DNA of 64,000 bases from Septoria linicola (Eukaryota > Ascomycota > Dothideomycetes > Mycosphaerellales > Mycosphaerellaceae): contig CP099423.1 of the NCBI GenBank assembly GCA_024114885.1, positions 2,542,001 to 2,606,000 on the forward strand. Direction: 5' to 3'. A model generated the notes under the pieces. That model was not told where the DNA came from. It saw only the letters and a program-made list of their open reading frames with translations, and searched no databases. This document shows positions 1 to 10,303 of this stretch, piece after piece. Position 1 is the first letter of the stretch, and every line of letters starts with the position of its first letter. A program made the position numbers and the translations under genes.

Positions 1-1056
1 GGCCTCTGGGCCATCCTCTGCGAGGCCGTGCTCTGCGAGAAACTTCTCGGCTTCGAGAGCGGCCATGCAGCCGGAGCCTAAGGAATGTTAGTGTACATCA
101 TAGTGAAGTTGACGGGAAAGGGTTGACTCACCTGCTGATGTCACAGCCTGTCTGTACTTCTTATCCTGAACATCGCCAGCAGCGAACACACCTGGAATGT
201 TTGTTTCCGTCGTGCCTGGCGTAGTCAAAAGATATCCATCCTCGTCCATCTTCAATTGTCCCTTGAACAGATGTGTCGCTGGGTCATGACCAACAGCGTA
301 GAACAGTCCATTTGCGGGGATCTCCTCCTGCTCGCCGGTCTTGTTGTTCTTGATGACCATGCTCTTCATGAGTCCTCGTGGGCCATCGTCACCCTTGATT
401 TCCACACCCTGCGTGTTCCACTTGATCTCCACCTTCGGATGCTCCTTCAGTCTTCTCGCGTTGGCCTTGCTGGCACGCAGCTCACCCCTTCGCACGAGAA
501 CGGTGACCTTGCTGGCCTTCTTGGTGAGGTAGAGCGACTCCTCCACAGCACTGTCACCACCACCACTCACGACCAGCGGCTTCTCGCGGAAGATGGGCAG
601 AGAGCCATCGCAGACTGCGCATGCTGACACACCATTTCCCCAGAACTTGTCCTCGCCTGCGAGATCGAGCCTTCGTGCCTTGGCGCCTGTGGCAATGATG
701 ATCGAGTCAGCAGTGTGTGTGGTCTCCTCGAGCGACTCCTCATCTCCCATGGGGTGCAACCAGAACTTGAAGGGCCGAGAGCTGAAGTCGACCTTGCCGA
801 CAGTCTGGCTGACAATCTCTGTTCCGCACTCCTCGCTCTGCGCTCGCATGTTGTCCATGAGAGTCGATCCCTTGATCATCTTGAAGCCCGGGAAGTTCTC
901 GACTTCATCAGTGGTCGTGAGCTGACCTCCAGCTGCAATGCCGAGGGCGAGGAAACCCTCGTACAGCACGGGCTTGAGGTCGGCGCGGGCGGCATAGATG
1001 GCGGCAGTGTGGCCTGCTGGGCCGGAGCCGATGATGACGACCTTGGAGTGTGTCAT
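1..1056 (-). CDS. trr1: Thioredoxin reductase (NADPH), 3' end cut by window
   Basis: Low-molecular-weight flavoprotein that reduces thioredoxin with NADPH. The ATG at 1056-1054 starts MTHSKVVIIGSGPAGHTAAI, the FAD-binding GxGPAG fold at the N-terminus. The redox-active CAVC pair lies in SACAVCDGS and is followed by the NADPH-binding GGGDSAVEE motif and the C-terminal FAD motif GVFAAGDVQD. Exon 1 ends at 132. A 54-nt GT-AG intron (131-78) follows, and exon 2 (77-1) continues into the conserved GSGCMAALEAE stretch before running off the window. The frame stays open for 93 codons upstream of this ATG without another ATG (see 1057-1335). Family identity is certain; the C-terminal roughly 15 residues are outside the window. 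Confidence 0.95.
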
Positions 1057-1335
1057 TCTGGCGGTCGGGCTGGGTATGGGTGACGATGTGGAAGCCGGCG
1101 AGGCGGCCGATGGGTTGGGTTTGTAGAATGCTCCTGCTGCAGCGACAGGAAGGCTGATGCTGATGCTGGACTGGAGAGGGCGGAAGCCTGAGCGGCGGAA
1201 AGCTGAAGAAAACACTTTGGCGGCTGCGAGGAAGTTGGGTTTTGTAAACGTTCGTATCCTCGTATGGAGAAGAAGGTAGTAGAAGTGGTTACTTGGAGGT
1301 GAAGATCTGATAACAATGGCACGATGGACTTCCAA
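1057..1335 (-). other. In-frame ATG-less extension upstream of trr1
   Basis: This stretch is open in the trr1 frame for 93 codons before the first ATG, and the only start-like codon at its far end is TTG (1335). The translation is rich in Arg, Ser and Ala and almost free of acidic residues, for example KVFSSAFRRSGFRPLQSS, which resembles a mitochondrial presequence. It may be ordinary 5' leader that is open by chance, or a non-AUG-initiated mitochondrial form. No splice-supported ATG exon was identified upstream. Confidence 0.35.
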
Positions 1336-2087
1336 GTTACGTCAGCTTCGCATGATCAATCGCAGAGAATCTTCGCTAGCCCAGATGTGTCGATTGTTCA
1401 GCGAGCAGCAAGGTGGCTGATTGTCGGTTTCTGTCTTGTGAAAAAGTTGTCCCACTTCGACTCGTTGCGAGCTCGGAGGCGAGCATGATGACAAAGCTGG
1501 AAGTCCAGCCAAGACCCAGCACCTCGTCTCGCGCCTCCATGACAACGGTGAGGGTTGTAGGCTTCTGATACGGCCAAATCCACATCATGTCAATCTGATC
1601 TCGTGAACTGCTATAGAATGTGTCGATGATGCAGAAAGCATATGCTGAGTGGAGACTGGCGATCAAGATTGGCGACAGCTGGCGGCGGGCTTGTAATTCT
1701 ACCTTCAACGACGCAAGACTGGGATACCTTTGCAGTTGCTGCGAGCATGTATAGATTTGATCCGAAAACTCTGTCTCCGACTTGTAGTCTTACGATAAAC
1801 AGTGTCGGGAGATACATGATTGACTCAGAGATATTCTGGCTATTTACTGTGTAGCCGTTCACTTTCACATGCATTTTCGCCTTGCTTACGTACACATATG
1901 AGTTCCCCACTGAACAACACTCCCACCTATTCACCTTTGACAAAACCAACAACAACAACAACATCACACGTGACCAAGAACCACAGCCCTCCAGCGGCTT
2001 TTCACTCAACCTGCTACACAAGAACCACTCACTCCCTCACCTGACCCACAATCAACCACAAGCCCCCAAAAAATTTCCCCCAGCACA
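1336..2087. other. Intergenic, divergent promoters of trr1 and cyclophilin
   Basis: No supported gene. The region holds the upstream regions of two divergently transcribed genes. The last 150 bases before 2088 are rich in C and A (ACAACAACA, CCCCCAGCACAATGG), as is usual for a fungal 5' leader. Confidence 0.5.
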
Positions 2088-2723
2088 ATGGCATCCAACC
2101 CCTCCCACCCCATAACATTCTTCGACATCACCCTCGGCGGCGAACCCCTCGGCCGCATCAAAATCGAACTCTTCTCCACCCTTACCCCGCGCACCGCCGA
2201 AAACTTCCGCCAATTCTGCACCGGCGAATCCAAAGACCATCTCGGAAAACCGCTCGGCTACAAAGGAAGTAAATTCCACCGCGTGATTAAAGATTTCATG
2301 CTGCAAGGAGGAGATTTCAAGAATGGAAATGGAACGGGGAGCGCGAGTATTTATGGCACGGAGAGTTTTGCGGATGAGAATTTTGAGGGCAAGCATGATC
2401 GGGAGGGGGTGTTGAGTATGGCTGTGAGTTTTTTGTCATTCTTTTCGATCTTTCTTCTTTTCTCCTTTTCTTCTGTTCGTTGTTTTATTTGCTCTATGGG
2501 GACTGACTTGGACTTCTTCTTCCTCCTGCAGAACTCCGGCCCCAACACAAACGGCAGCCAATTCTTCATCACGACGGTGCCCACGCCACATCTCAACGGT
2601 AAGCATGTGGTGTTTGGGAAAGTGATTGAGGGTATGGATGTCGTCAAGAAGATTGAGAATGTGCGGACCAAGAATGATGCGCCGGTGCAGGCTGTTGTGA
2701 TTGCGCAGTGTGGCGAGATGTGA
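2088..2723 (+). CDS. Cyclophilin, CypH (PPIH) type peptidyl-prolyl isomerase
   Basis: Two exons, 2088-2423 and 2532-2723, give a 175-residue single-domain cyclophilin. The intron (2424-2531) has GTGAGT and CTGCAG ends. The length and the C-terminus VVIAQCGEM match the CypH/PPIH class, which in other eukaryotes associates with the U4/U6 snRNP; the nuclear role here is inferred. Catalytic residues FHRVIKDFMLQGGDF (Arg65, Phe70, Met71, Gln73) are present. The position equivalent to Trp121 of CypA is His (PHLNGKHVVF), as in Cyp40, so weaker cyclosporin binding is expected. The intron is 108 nt, a multiple of three with no in-frame stop, so an unspliced message would insert 36 mostly hydrophobic residues. 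Start context is CACAATGG. Confidence 0.9.
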   Translation: MASNPSHPITFFDITLGGEPLGRIKIELFSTLTPRTAENFRQFCTGESKDHLGKPLGYKGSKFHRVIKDFMLQGGDFKNGNGTGSASIYGTESFADENFEGKHDREGVLSMAVSFLSFFSIFLLFSFSSVRCFICSMGTDLDFFFLLQNSGPNTNGSQFFITTVPTPHLNGKHVVFGKVIEGMDVVKKIENVRTKNDAPVQAVVIAQCGEM

Positions 2724-3464
2724 GGCTGGAGCAACGCGGCCCGCTTGATGCGAGCGGAGCGTCTGCTTGCAGCGAGAGAAATGGTAGTCTTTCATGCATT
2801 TGCTGCCTGGTAAGTTCGAGAGGATGGTGGGCAGAACGACTGCAGTAGAAAGCTCTTCAGATTTTGGGGCACCCGTCCGTATGCAGACACGATTGCGTCT
2901 CTTCATGGCGACTCGTGGAAGGGAGATGCTGGCATGATCTCGCTCGCGAGGCTTGAGGTTGAGCTTCCACTTGACATGTGATCCTACGGCTCAGCTAGTT
3001 AAGGCAGGAACACTCTCAAGCCGGAACGCGGAGAAAGTGGGACGGTTGAGAAGCACTTCTGTCGATACTCATAAAAAGCTGCATAAAACTGGCGCTAAGT
3101 GACAGCAAAAGCAATAGCATCTCTACCGTAAAAAGTCGTACCCTCTGTCGCAACCAAAAGCAGCCGCAGCAGTCATAAGCAAAAGGGTATTCAATCGTCA
3201 ACGTCTTCCAGAACAAATATCCACATTAGAAGCGTAAGATCCAACATCCAAGATCCAAAAAATTCGTCTCCTTCTCTTCAAATCATTCCAATGTGCTTTG
3301 CTCAAACCAAAAGTTGTACGCGAGCTCAAGGACGAGACATCCTCTCCAACAACGCCATGCTGCGTGAGTTCCAAAAAAAAACCGCGCGCAAAAATCATGT
3401 TCAAAAAAAGAACAAAGTCGTAAACATTAAACATTCACTGCATCCTCCTCGACAATTGAACAGC
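2724..3464. other. Intergenic, convergent 3' regions
   Basis: The region lies between the 3' ends of the cyclophilin (+) and the GH17 gene (-). The small open frames here show no recognisable product. An A-rich run near 3365-3410 is consistent with a 3' untranslated region. Confidence 0.5.
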
Positions 3465-4709
3465 TTAATCGAAAAGGCTCGCGCAACCCCAGTACTGCTC
3501 GATGTCGTACTCGCCCGGGGCTTTCCAGGTATCGTCTTCGAACGAGAAGATCGCGCTCTTGCTGCCGACTTTGGCAACAATCGAGTCAATGGCTTGTCTC
3601 TGCTCGTCTTTACCAGGGATAGCAACACCATTAGCCTTGCCATGGCTAGGCCAACCGGTCTCCAAGTTGTAAGCTTCGAGTTTGCCGCCACACGCAGCAG
3701 AGAGGTCCTTGAGTTGTTGGGCAACGAGGTCGCCGGCGTCAGCGGCGGCGTGTTGGCCGTTGAAGAAGGGGTGGAGGTTAGCGCCGATGACATCGACGAC
3801 GGGGCAGAGGACGTCGGCGTTCTTCTGGATGACGTCGAGGGTCTCGGTGGTGGTGACGGGCCCGTTGTAGCCGGCGGCTTTGAAGGCGGACTTGGCTTCG
3901 GTGATGAAGTTGGCCATTTCGGGGGCGGTGGTGAAGCCGCCGAAGATGGCTTCGTTGCCAGCGACGACCATTTCGACCATGCTCCAGCAGTTGCCGTTCT
4001 TGCCCCAGGCTGTGAGGTCGTTGACTTGCTCGTGCGCGGCTCCGAGGCCCTTGGCGTCGATGAATATTCCGAGAATCATCTTCATGCCGTGGGCTTTACA
4101 GGCGTCGCCAACGTTTTGAGGTCCGTTGCAGTCGGTGGCGTAGATGCGGACAGTCGAGAAACCCTTCGACTTGATGCTTCCAATGTCGTCGCTCACTTCA
4201 GAAGCAGTCTTGCACTGGCCATCAGGTCGGTAAGGGGTGTAGGTCATGGCCCACTTGTTGCCATTTGGTGCAATGCCTCCATATCCGGAAGGCTTCTTGG
4301 GCGCCTCCGGCTTTGGTGCCGGCTTGGGCTTGTCCTCCTTCTTCGGAGGAGTGTACGCTGGAGCAGTAGGCTTGACTTCGACTGATGTTGTGGATGGCTT
4401 GACCTCGATCGATGTCGTGGATGGCTTTGGTGGCGAAAGTAGAGTTGGCTCACCATACCAAGTAGACGTGTAGGTCGTGCAACCGCAGCTGGTCGCATTG
4501 GCTTCAGGCTTCATCTCTGCTGGCACATCGTACTTGGGCGCAGCGGGCGCATCATGTGTCGGCGCAGGGGCGCTTGGAGTATCATATTGAGGTGGTGCTG
4601 GGGCATAGCTCTTGCGGTGCAGATGTCCGTGAAGCTGGTGCTGCACACTTCCAGCCGAAACTGAGGTCAAGAATGACGCCAAGAGCGCCGTCGCAGTGAG
4701 CCGGACCAT
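3465..4709 (-). CDS. btgE: Secreted GH17 cell-wall glucanase/glucosidase, BtgE-like
   Basis: Intronless, 414 residues. A signal peptide (about 1-19) is followed by a Pro/Ala/Lys/Thr-rich linker (about 35-140) containing two tandem KPSTTSxEV units. A GH17 (beta/alpha)8 catalytic domain runs from about 145 to 414. The likely acid/base is Glu253 in VVAGNEAIF and the nucleophile is Glu350 in YNLETGWPS. The family acts on beta-1,3-glucan in the fungal wall; the order of linker then C-terminal catalytic domain matches Aspergillus BtgE-type proteins. Cys pairs around the domain (QCK, DCNG, DACK, NCWS, LCP, AACGG, WGCAS) fit an extracellular protein. The large open frame on the opposite strand is a shadow of this gene. 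Confidence 0.88.
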   Translation of the reverse strand: MVRLTATALLASFLTSVSAGSVQHQLHGHLHRKSYAPAPPQYDTPSAPAPTHDAPAAPKYDVPAEMKPEANATSCGCTTYTSTWYGEPTLLSPPKPSTTSIEVKPSTTSVEVKPTAPAYTPPKKEDKPKPAPKPEAPKKPSGYGGIAPNGNKWAMTYTPYRPDGQCKTASEVSDDIGSIKSKGFSTVRIYATDCNGPQNVGDACKAHGMKMILGIFIDAKGLGAAHEQVNDLTAWGKNGNCWSMVEMVVAGNEAIFGGFTTAPEMANFITEAKSAFKAAGYNGPVTTTETLDVIQKNADVLCPVVDVIGANLHPFFNGQHAAADAGDLVAQQLKDLSAACGGKLEAYNLETGWPSHGKANGVAIPGKDEQRQAIDSIVAKVGSKSAIFSFEDDTWKAPGEYDIEQYWGCASLFD

Positions 4710-6102
4710 CGTAATGGTATGTCGTGAGAGCCGCTGAATGAGTGAAGCGGGCTATCGTATAACGAATGACTGGGTGATGGTGGTGTTGGATGTTGGCGAC
4801 GACGAGGTGGAATCGCCGCGCGCGCAAAGGAAATGACACCTACCTATACTTCCAAGGCAAACCGCCTCTACACGGCTCGCCCATCGCGACGCTGTTGTTC
4901 TCTGCTCGCCGGTTCACGATAGTTAAAATTGCGGAGTCAAAACAGCGAGTTAGATTCGACAGAAGAAGCAGGGAGTGGCAGTCGCGGACCGTGCCGGACT
5001 CGGGATCTCTGTCTGCAATGTCCGACGAGCACACTTATTGGACTCGCCTATGTTGTCTATCAACGGCCGTACCTCGATTGGGCTTGATGTCGCGCCGCTG
5101 AGGTCGAAGTGTGGAGGTGACAGCGTGATTCGGAGATGGTATCATGATGGTAGATATCAAAAGACAGCCGATCCTGCTGCAGGAGAACATCTTGCGCGCG
5201 GGCAGCAACCAGTCGTTCTAGACCTGGTGAGGCTCAATAGAAGATGAAGAGAAGCGGCGTGAAGACTGCGATACCTGGACGGCATGAAACATCATTGGCA
5301 GTAACGGCGAGCTGTCATCATAATTCCCCAGGACTTCTGGGAACCTTGAGTCGAGAACCGGCAACTGAGTCGATGGCGCATGCCGCACGTGGAGTGGTTG
5401 GTCCAAGGCGACGTCGCATGTTGTGCTTGCGATGACCCAATCTTGGATTTAATCGGAATGCACAGTCCTGATCATGGAGTGATATCGACATGCACAAACA
5501 CCAAGAGGCTGCGGTCTGAAGATCAACCATCAATCGGCATCAGTACGGCCACACGCAGCACTGCGAGCAACGAGGAGGACTTCTCGATGCGCGGAGCATC
5601 ATTTGTGCCAGTTTGTCCATTGCTGCTCGTGGGCAGCCATGTCCTCCAGGCTTTACAAGCAAGCGTAGTCACAGCGACTTGGCTATCTCCATTTCATTTT
5701 CTTCTCAAGGCTATACTGGAGGACACAATGTCCTCGGATTGTATTGAGCACGGCCTGGCGTCTCGCAAACATGTGCCTAAGTGGTATGTCCCAGCGTCCC
5801 AGCGACAACGATGTAAGGGCTACTAATCTGGATAGCGAGCTCTCGACCAGAGGACCTCTAGACTTAGTGACAGACATGTTCGCTGCGTATGACAATACCC
5901 CTAGACAACAGTAGCCTGCATTCTCGTTGCAAGCCCCCAGAGCACCCTGCAGAAGCGAGCTCTCAAGCGACTCACAAGCTGAGTGCCACGTCGTGAGCTA
6001 CTGCACCTCCATCCTTCACGCCAAGAGAGATCGAAGCTCAATCAGCACTTCAGCAATCGAAGCTGCGAAGACCATGCACTACCAATTGCCAATGCAGTCA
6101 CA
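4710..6102. other. Intergenic, no supported gene
   Basis: About 1.4 kb between the GH17 gene and a HET-domain gene. Several open frames under 150 codons occur on both strands but none shows a recognisable domain, signal peptide or consistent splice structure. It contains the divergent upstream regions of both neighbours. Confidence 0.45.
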
Positions 6103-8094
6103 ATGCGCCTACTCAACGTACATACTTTGGAGTTCGAAGAATTCTACCACGATAACATTGATAGCGTGCCGCCTTACATAATCGCGTCTCATCGCTGGGG
6201 CAAGCATGAACCGAAGTACAAAGATGTGCTCAAAAGACGACGATCAGACTCTGCTGGTTACAAGAAAGTGGAGGCCTTCTGCAGGCTGATCCGGGAGTCA
6301 GGAATTGAAGTAGACTGGCTATGGATTGACACGGTCTGCATCGACAAAAGCAGTTCCGCAGAGCTTCACGAGTCGATCAACTCAATGTTTAAGTGGTACG
6401 CCAACGCAGAGTGCTGTCTAGCGCTTCTTGGAGACGTTCGCACTCGTGGTCAGCTTATGAACGATGACCTTCTCACGTCGGCACTAAAGCGTAGCAAGTG
6501 GTTCACACGTGGATGGACTTTACAAGAACTGATCGCACCGAGAGTGGTGGTCTTCTTGAACCAAGACTGGCAAGTTATTGGGCACAAGGGATCCATCCAG
6601 CGACCGGATCCCAAGGCTTTCGGATCGGTGAGAGACTTGACAGCCTCAATCTCGGATATCACTGGCATAGCAGAGGATGTTCTCCAAGATTGTGAGAAGC
6701 GTAAAGAGTGTAGTGATGAAGAGAAGATGTCCTGGATGGAGAACAGGCGCACGACTAGGGTGGAAGACCTAGCCTACTGTCTACTCGGCATCTTCGAAGT
6801 ATTCATGCCTCTGGTCTATGGCGAAGGAGACCAGTCAAGGGAGAGATTACTCAAGGAGATCTTGCTGAAGAAAGAGGCGGCGACCTCACGGGCCGTGGAT
6901 GAAGGAAACGAGAAGCGCGCGCGCGAAGCAGAAATTAATTGGCAGCTTGCTCTAGAAGAGCGGGCGCTGGACCTTGCTTCGACGGTGTCTAGGCTCATGA
7001 GAAGAGGATATGACAAGGACGAGGCCATGTTCGAGATCGCTCTGAAGTGGCAGAGGGACTTTGGACGACCGGTAGAAGAAGCAAGAGAAGAGATTGCACA
7101 ATACGTATCTGCAATCGAGAGACATGCCCGATGGACGAGACATCAGTACAGGGAGCTCCGGCGGGAAGGTCTGACACAAGCCACAGCTATACGGCGCATG
7201 GAAGCTGTGCTGTGCCAGGATGGATATAACCCTGTCGAGGCCTACAAGTCTGTACGCGGACGCCTGTTCTATAAGCCTCTTCCCAAGCAGCTAAAGCAAC
7301 CCAGCTCAGATGAGTCGGGACATCTTATAGTACCGACAGGTAAACTAGCTCGACCTGCGAGCTCTCAGCGACACGACTCGGCCACGGCAATCTTGCCTGC
7401 AATCAGAGTCCAGGACTTCGCGTATAGTGTAGAATCGAAAGCTAACATCACTTGCAACATCGACTCATCCCTTGCGCAGGACCTGAAAAACAATCAATCA
7501 GCCGCGGAATTGGTCACGGAGAGAATCACGCTAGCCGTCGAGATCGATCCAGATGACCATTCAGTGGCTGCGAAGTTATCAAATTACGATGATATTGATA
7601 TCATATCTCCTCACGGCAACATCACATCCGAGCTACCTGGAGACGAGCATTGCTATGTAACTGATGGGAATTCGAACAGTAATGCACAAGAAGCAGGTCT
7701 CAAGGGTCTACAGCCGATAAAGGAGGAGACCCCAAGCGATTCTACGCTGTCGCAGAGCTTGTCGCTCAAGGACCCTCCCATGATGTCCCAGATACGACGC
7801 AGTCTGAATAAGCACCCGAGAAGCCCTCCAGAGTCCGCAGCAGTAGAGTCTACAGCAGCATCCACAGCAGAACATAGAGTAGAACCTACGTTCTTGGCCT
7901 CCCCCGACAAAGTTCTCGGTCTATCGGGGCCATGGAGCTCCACACAGCTACGCGCTAGATCTGATCATCTTCAGACCGCGAGTAATCGGAGTTTAAGGCC
8001 AAATGTGCTGCGTTATTTCTCGCCTGACATCGCGCAGCGAAGTGTCAGTTACCATGCCGTGATGGATCGAAGAGCAGACAAGGATGTCACGTAG
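6103..8094 (+). CDS. HET-domain (heterokaryon incompatibility-type) protein
   Basis: Intronless, 663 residues from the ATG at 6103. The start was chosen because MRLLNVHTLEFEEF is the usual N-terminus of HET proteins; the frame is open upstream without family similarity. HET motifs in order are YIIASHRWG, VDWLWIDTVCIDKSSSAELHESINSMFKWY, and KWFTRGWTLQELIAPRVVVF, followed by RTTRVEDLAYCLLGIFEVFMPLVYGEG. After the domain (about residue 270) comes a charged helical stretch with WxxxL/R-rich repeats (about 275-420), then a long low-complexity polar tail to the end. HET proteins in fungi mediate non-self recognition and cell death between incompatible strains, but most family members, including this one, have no known partner. 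A broken relative lies at 22197-23630. Confidence 0.85.
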   Translation: MRLLNVHTLEFEEFYHDNIDSVPPYIIASHRWGKHEPKYKDVLKRRRSDSAGYKKVEAFCRLIRESGIEVDWLWIDTVCIDKSSSAELHESINSMFKWYANAECCLALLGDVRTRGQLMNDDLLTSALKRSKWFTRGWTLQELIAPRVVVFLNQDWQVIGHKGSIQRPDPKAFGSVRDLTASISDITGIAEDVLQDCEKRKECSDEEKMSWMENRRTTRVEDLAYCLLGIFEVFMPLVYGEGDQSRERLLKEILLKKEAATSRAVDEGNEKRAREAEINWQLALEERALDLASTVSRLMRRGYDKDEAMFEIALKWQRDFGRPVEEAREEIAQYVSAIERHARWTRHQYRELRREGLTQATAIRRMEAVLCQDGYNPVEAYKSVRGRLFYKPLPKQLKQPSSDESGHLIVPTGKLARPASSQRHDSATAILPAIRVQDFAYSVESKANITCNIDSSLAQDLKNNQSAAELVTERITLAVEIDPDDHSVAAKLSNYDDIDIISPHGNITSELPGDEHCYVTDGNSNSNAQEAGLKGLQPIKEETPSDSTLSQSLSLKDPPMMSQIRRSLNKHPRSPPESAAVESTAASTAEHRVEPTFLASPDKVLGLSGPWSSTQLRARSDHLQTASNRSLRPNVLRYFSPDIAQRSVSYHAVMDRRADKDVT

Positions 8095-8245
8095 GGTTGA
8101 CAAGATTATCGCAGGAATGGACTTGACATTAGCTCTCCTTGCAATCATGAATCATAGTAGCAATGTTCGACTGTATTCGTTAATACAGCTTTCTATGTAA
8201 AGTGCAAGACCAGTGTCTATGTCTACACGACAATCTATAACAAAT

Positions 8246-9907
8246 TCAAGCCCATCCTGCAACCATGGTACATTTGACCTTCCAACCTTCGAGAATTTTG
8301 AATAGCGTCAGCGCATGATTGTCCCCAATCTCTTCTCCGAAATCACTTCCATTGTCGCCCTTCAATTCCTCAATCGGTGCCCAATCAAATGCGCCGAACA
8401 AAGACACAAGCATGCATCGCATCTCAGCCTTGGCATATGTCTCACCGATGCAACGTCGTGGCCCAGCTCCGAAAGTCAGAAATGCATAGTTTCTGTCTGC
8501 TCCTCCAGAGACTGGATCGTGCATCCATCGATCTGGGTTGAACAGTCTCGCATCCGGGCCCCACAGAGAGGGGTCTCGATTCAGTGCCCAGGGTGAAAAT
8601 GTGACCTTGGTCCCACGAGGAATGCGGTGACCGCAGATTGCCGAGACGTCTGAGACCGACTCTCGCCAGAGGATCGTGTTGATGCTGTGGAATCTGAGAA
8701 CTTCCTTGATGACTGCGTTGAGGTACGGCATATGCTCGAGGACCGAAGCAGAGTCATCTTTGACAAGCGAAGCCTGTGAAGGGAAGGCCATATGAATCTC
8801 CGCTCGTAGGCGATCTTGCATCTCTGGATGCCGGGAGAGTAAATGTATGGCCCAAGCAATAGACCCGGATACAGTCTCGGTGGCGGCCGCCAAAAAATGG
8901 ACAGTCTGGTCCACCAGCTCCGTGTGCGTGAAGTGGCCTGTCTTCATGATCATCGCAAGCATATCATCTTGTGGGCTGGTCTCGTTCTCGTGCTCAATGA
9001 CAATGTCCTCTGAGGTCTGGCGCACCAGCTGCATGACGCTTTTGATAGTCTGCACGGCTCGCAATGGTAGTGACAGTGCGAGCTCAGGTCCGATCTTCGC
9101 AGCAGCATCAAGTGTCTTCTGGCCTCGCACCGTGGTCTTGAACATCGCGAGATAGGCTTTACCGAAGCCCTTCTTATCCTCTAAAGCATTGAAAGATCGA
9201 GAGAAGCCCCAATGACCGATAATGTCAATCGCGGCGGCCGAGATTAGCTTGAGGATAGAGACTTGCCCGGTTGGTTTGAGAACATCACCCTGCTGTATCT
9301 GTGCTGATACGTGATCGACAGTATCGGCAGCACTTCTAAGCATGGCCGGATATGCTTTCCGGATTCTCTCGGCGTTGAAGGCCGGGTTGAAGGCCTTCCT
9401 TGCTTTCTTGTGAATGTCACCTTCTTGTATCAGAAGCCCTTTCGAGGCAATGTTGTCAGCGAGCACGTATTGAAGCCGTGGCTTGGTGTAGTGGTATGGC
9501 TGCTTGACAAGAAGATCTGTTACAGCCGCTGGCGATGCAGCATAAAGGCGCTCTTCGTTCCAGAGCCCATAGTATCGGATGAGGCCAGTGTTTGGGATTG
9601 TGTCCATCCATTGCTCGAGCTCGGTGACCTTGGGCTCATGTAGCAGCCTGAAAAGCACGCACCCTTGATTTGGAGAAGGAAGATGTCGACTTGTTGAGAG
9701 CCATGATCGTGCGAAGAGTATGTACGTGGCCCGGCTGAGAATAGCCAGCAGGAAGATTGAGAGGGCATTGGCAGCCATGCTTGAGTACCCAGATGTGGGA
9801 AGAGGTGGAATAATGGAGGCGCCATGGCTGTTGAGCGGACTCGAGAGAAGCATGAAGTGTTCTTCTCCAGAGGGAAAGAGCGCATTTGTGATGTTGAGAT
9901 GATCCAT
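8246..9907 (-). CDS. Cytochrome P450 monooxygenase, membrane-anchored
   Basis: Intronless, 553 residues from ATG 9907 (AACGATGG context); the frame continues 19 codons upstream but the inner ATG has the better context. An N-terminal transmembrane anchor lies near residues 46-64. The I-helix oxygen-binding motif is AATETVSGS (about 341-349), the K-helix ExxR is EVLR (402-405), the PERF-like motif is FNPDRW, and the heme-binding loop is FGAGPRRCIG (479-488, Cys486 as thiolate ligand). All catalytic elements are intact. The substrate cannot be read from sequence. Next to it, beyond an AT-rich relic, is a drug-type MFS transporter, a pairing common in metabolite or detoxification loci, but no polyketide synthase, NRPS or terpene gene is in the window. 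Confidence 0.93.
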   Translation of the reverse strand: MDHLNITNALFPSGEEHFMLLSSPLNSHGASIIPPLPTSGYSSMAANALSIFLLAILSRATYILFARSWLSTSRHLPSPNQGCVLFRLLHEPKVTELEQWMDTIPNTGLIRYYGLWNEERLYAASPAAVTDLLVKQPYHYTKPRLQYVLADNIASKGLLIQEGDIHKKARKAFNPAFNAERIRKAYPAMLRSAADTVDHVSAQIQQGDVLKPTGQVSILKLISAAAIDIIGHWGFSRSFNALEDKKGFGKAYLAMFKTTVRGQKTLDAAAKIGPELALSLPLRAVQTIKSVMQLVRQTSEDIVIEHENETSPQDDMLAMIMKTGHFTHTELVDQTVHFLAAATETVSGSIAWAIHLLSRHPEMQDRLRAEIHMAFPSQASLVKDDSASVLEHMPYLNAVIKEVLRFHSINTILWRESVSDVSAICGHRIPRGTKVTFSPWALNRDPSLWGPDARLFNPDRWMHDPVSGGADRNYAFLTFGAGPRRCIGETYAKAEMRCMLVSLFGAFDWAPIEELKGDNGSDFGEEIGDNHALTLFKILEGWKVKCTMVAGWA

Positions 9908-10239
9908 CGTTGGAGAGTTGGTTGGTAGTCTGTTATTGGCATAGGTCTTCCTTCTTGGTCGCACTTATATTGCTGGATTTTGAGCACCTTGACGATAATC
10001 CAAACTTAGCCATGTTGATACTAACTGCTTGAAGGCACATCAGTCTCGCTTGGCACCCAGGCAGGCCATGCTACATACAGGCATCTTGCCATCGACCTTG
10101 AGACCAGACCATGTCAGCCCTGTGGTATGACTCCGTATGAGCATAGAAGTTGAATAGACAGATTTAGCCGTGCCTTCCAAGACAACAACAACATGCCGCT
10201 GCACTGTTTCTATTAGCTAATTAGCATAGTGGTGCCATC
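9908..10239. other. Intergenic, P450 upstream region
   Basis: No open frame of note. It contains the promoter of the P450 gene (transcribed leftwards) and passes into the AT-rich relic at about 10240. Confidence 0.4.
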
Positions 10240-10241
10240 GT

Positions 10242-10303
10242 TATAACTAGCGCTGTAGCGGTGCGCTACGAGTGTAGAGCGCTGCGCTGTAGCGCTAGTT
10301 ATA
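10242..10303. repeat. 19-bp imperfect inverted repeat (hairpin 1)
   Basis: The left arm TATAACTAGCGCTGTAGCG pairs with the right arm CGCTGTAGCGCTAGTTATA except for two central positions. A smaller GCGCTAC/GTAGAGCGC hairpin sits inside the loop. This looks like a terminal or subterminal repeat of a mobile element. Confidence 0.6.

Noticed and set aside
3291..4385. 364-codon open frame on the plus strand
   Set aside because: Entirely antisense to the GH17 gene; composition (Gly/Val/Asp/Glu-rich) is the mirror of the third-position GC bias of the real gene, and no domain is recognisable.
5380..5826. 148-codon plus-strand frame
   Set aside because: No domain, no signal peptide, no splice logic; overlapping frames on the other strand are equally long.
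5983..6102. Upstream extension of the HET gene frame
   Set aside because: Open but without family similarity; the ATG at 6103 gives the standard HET N-terminus.
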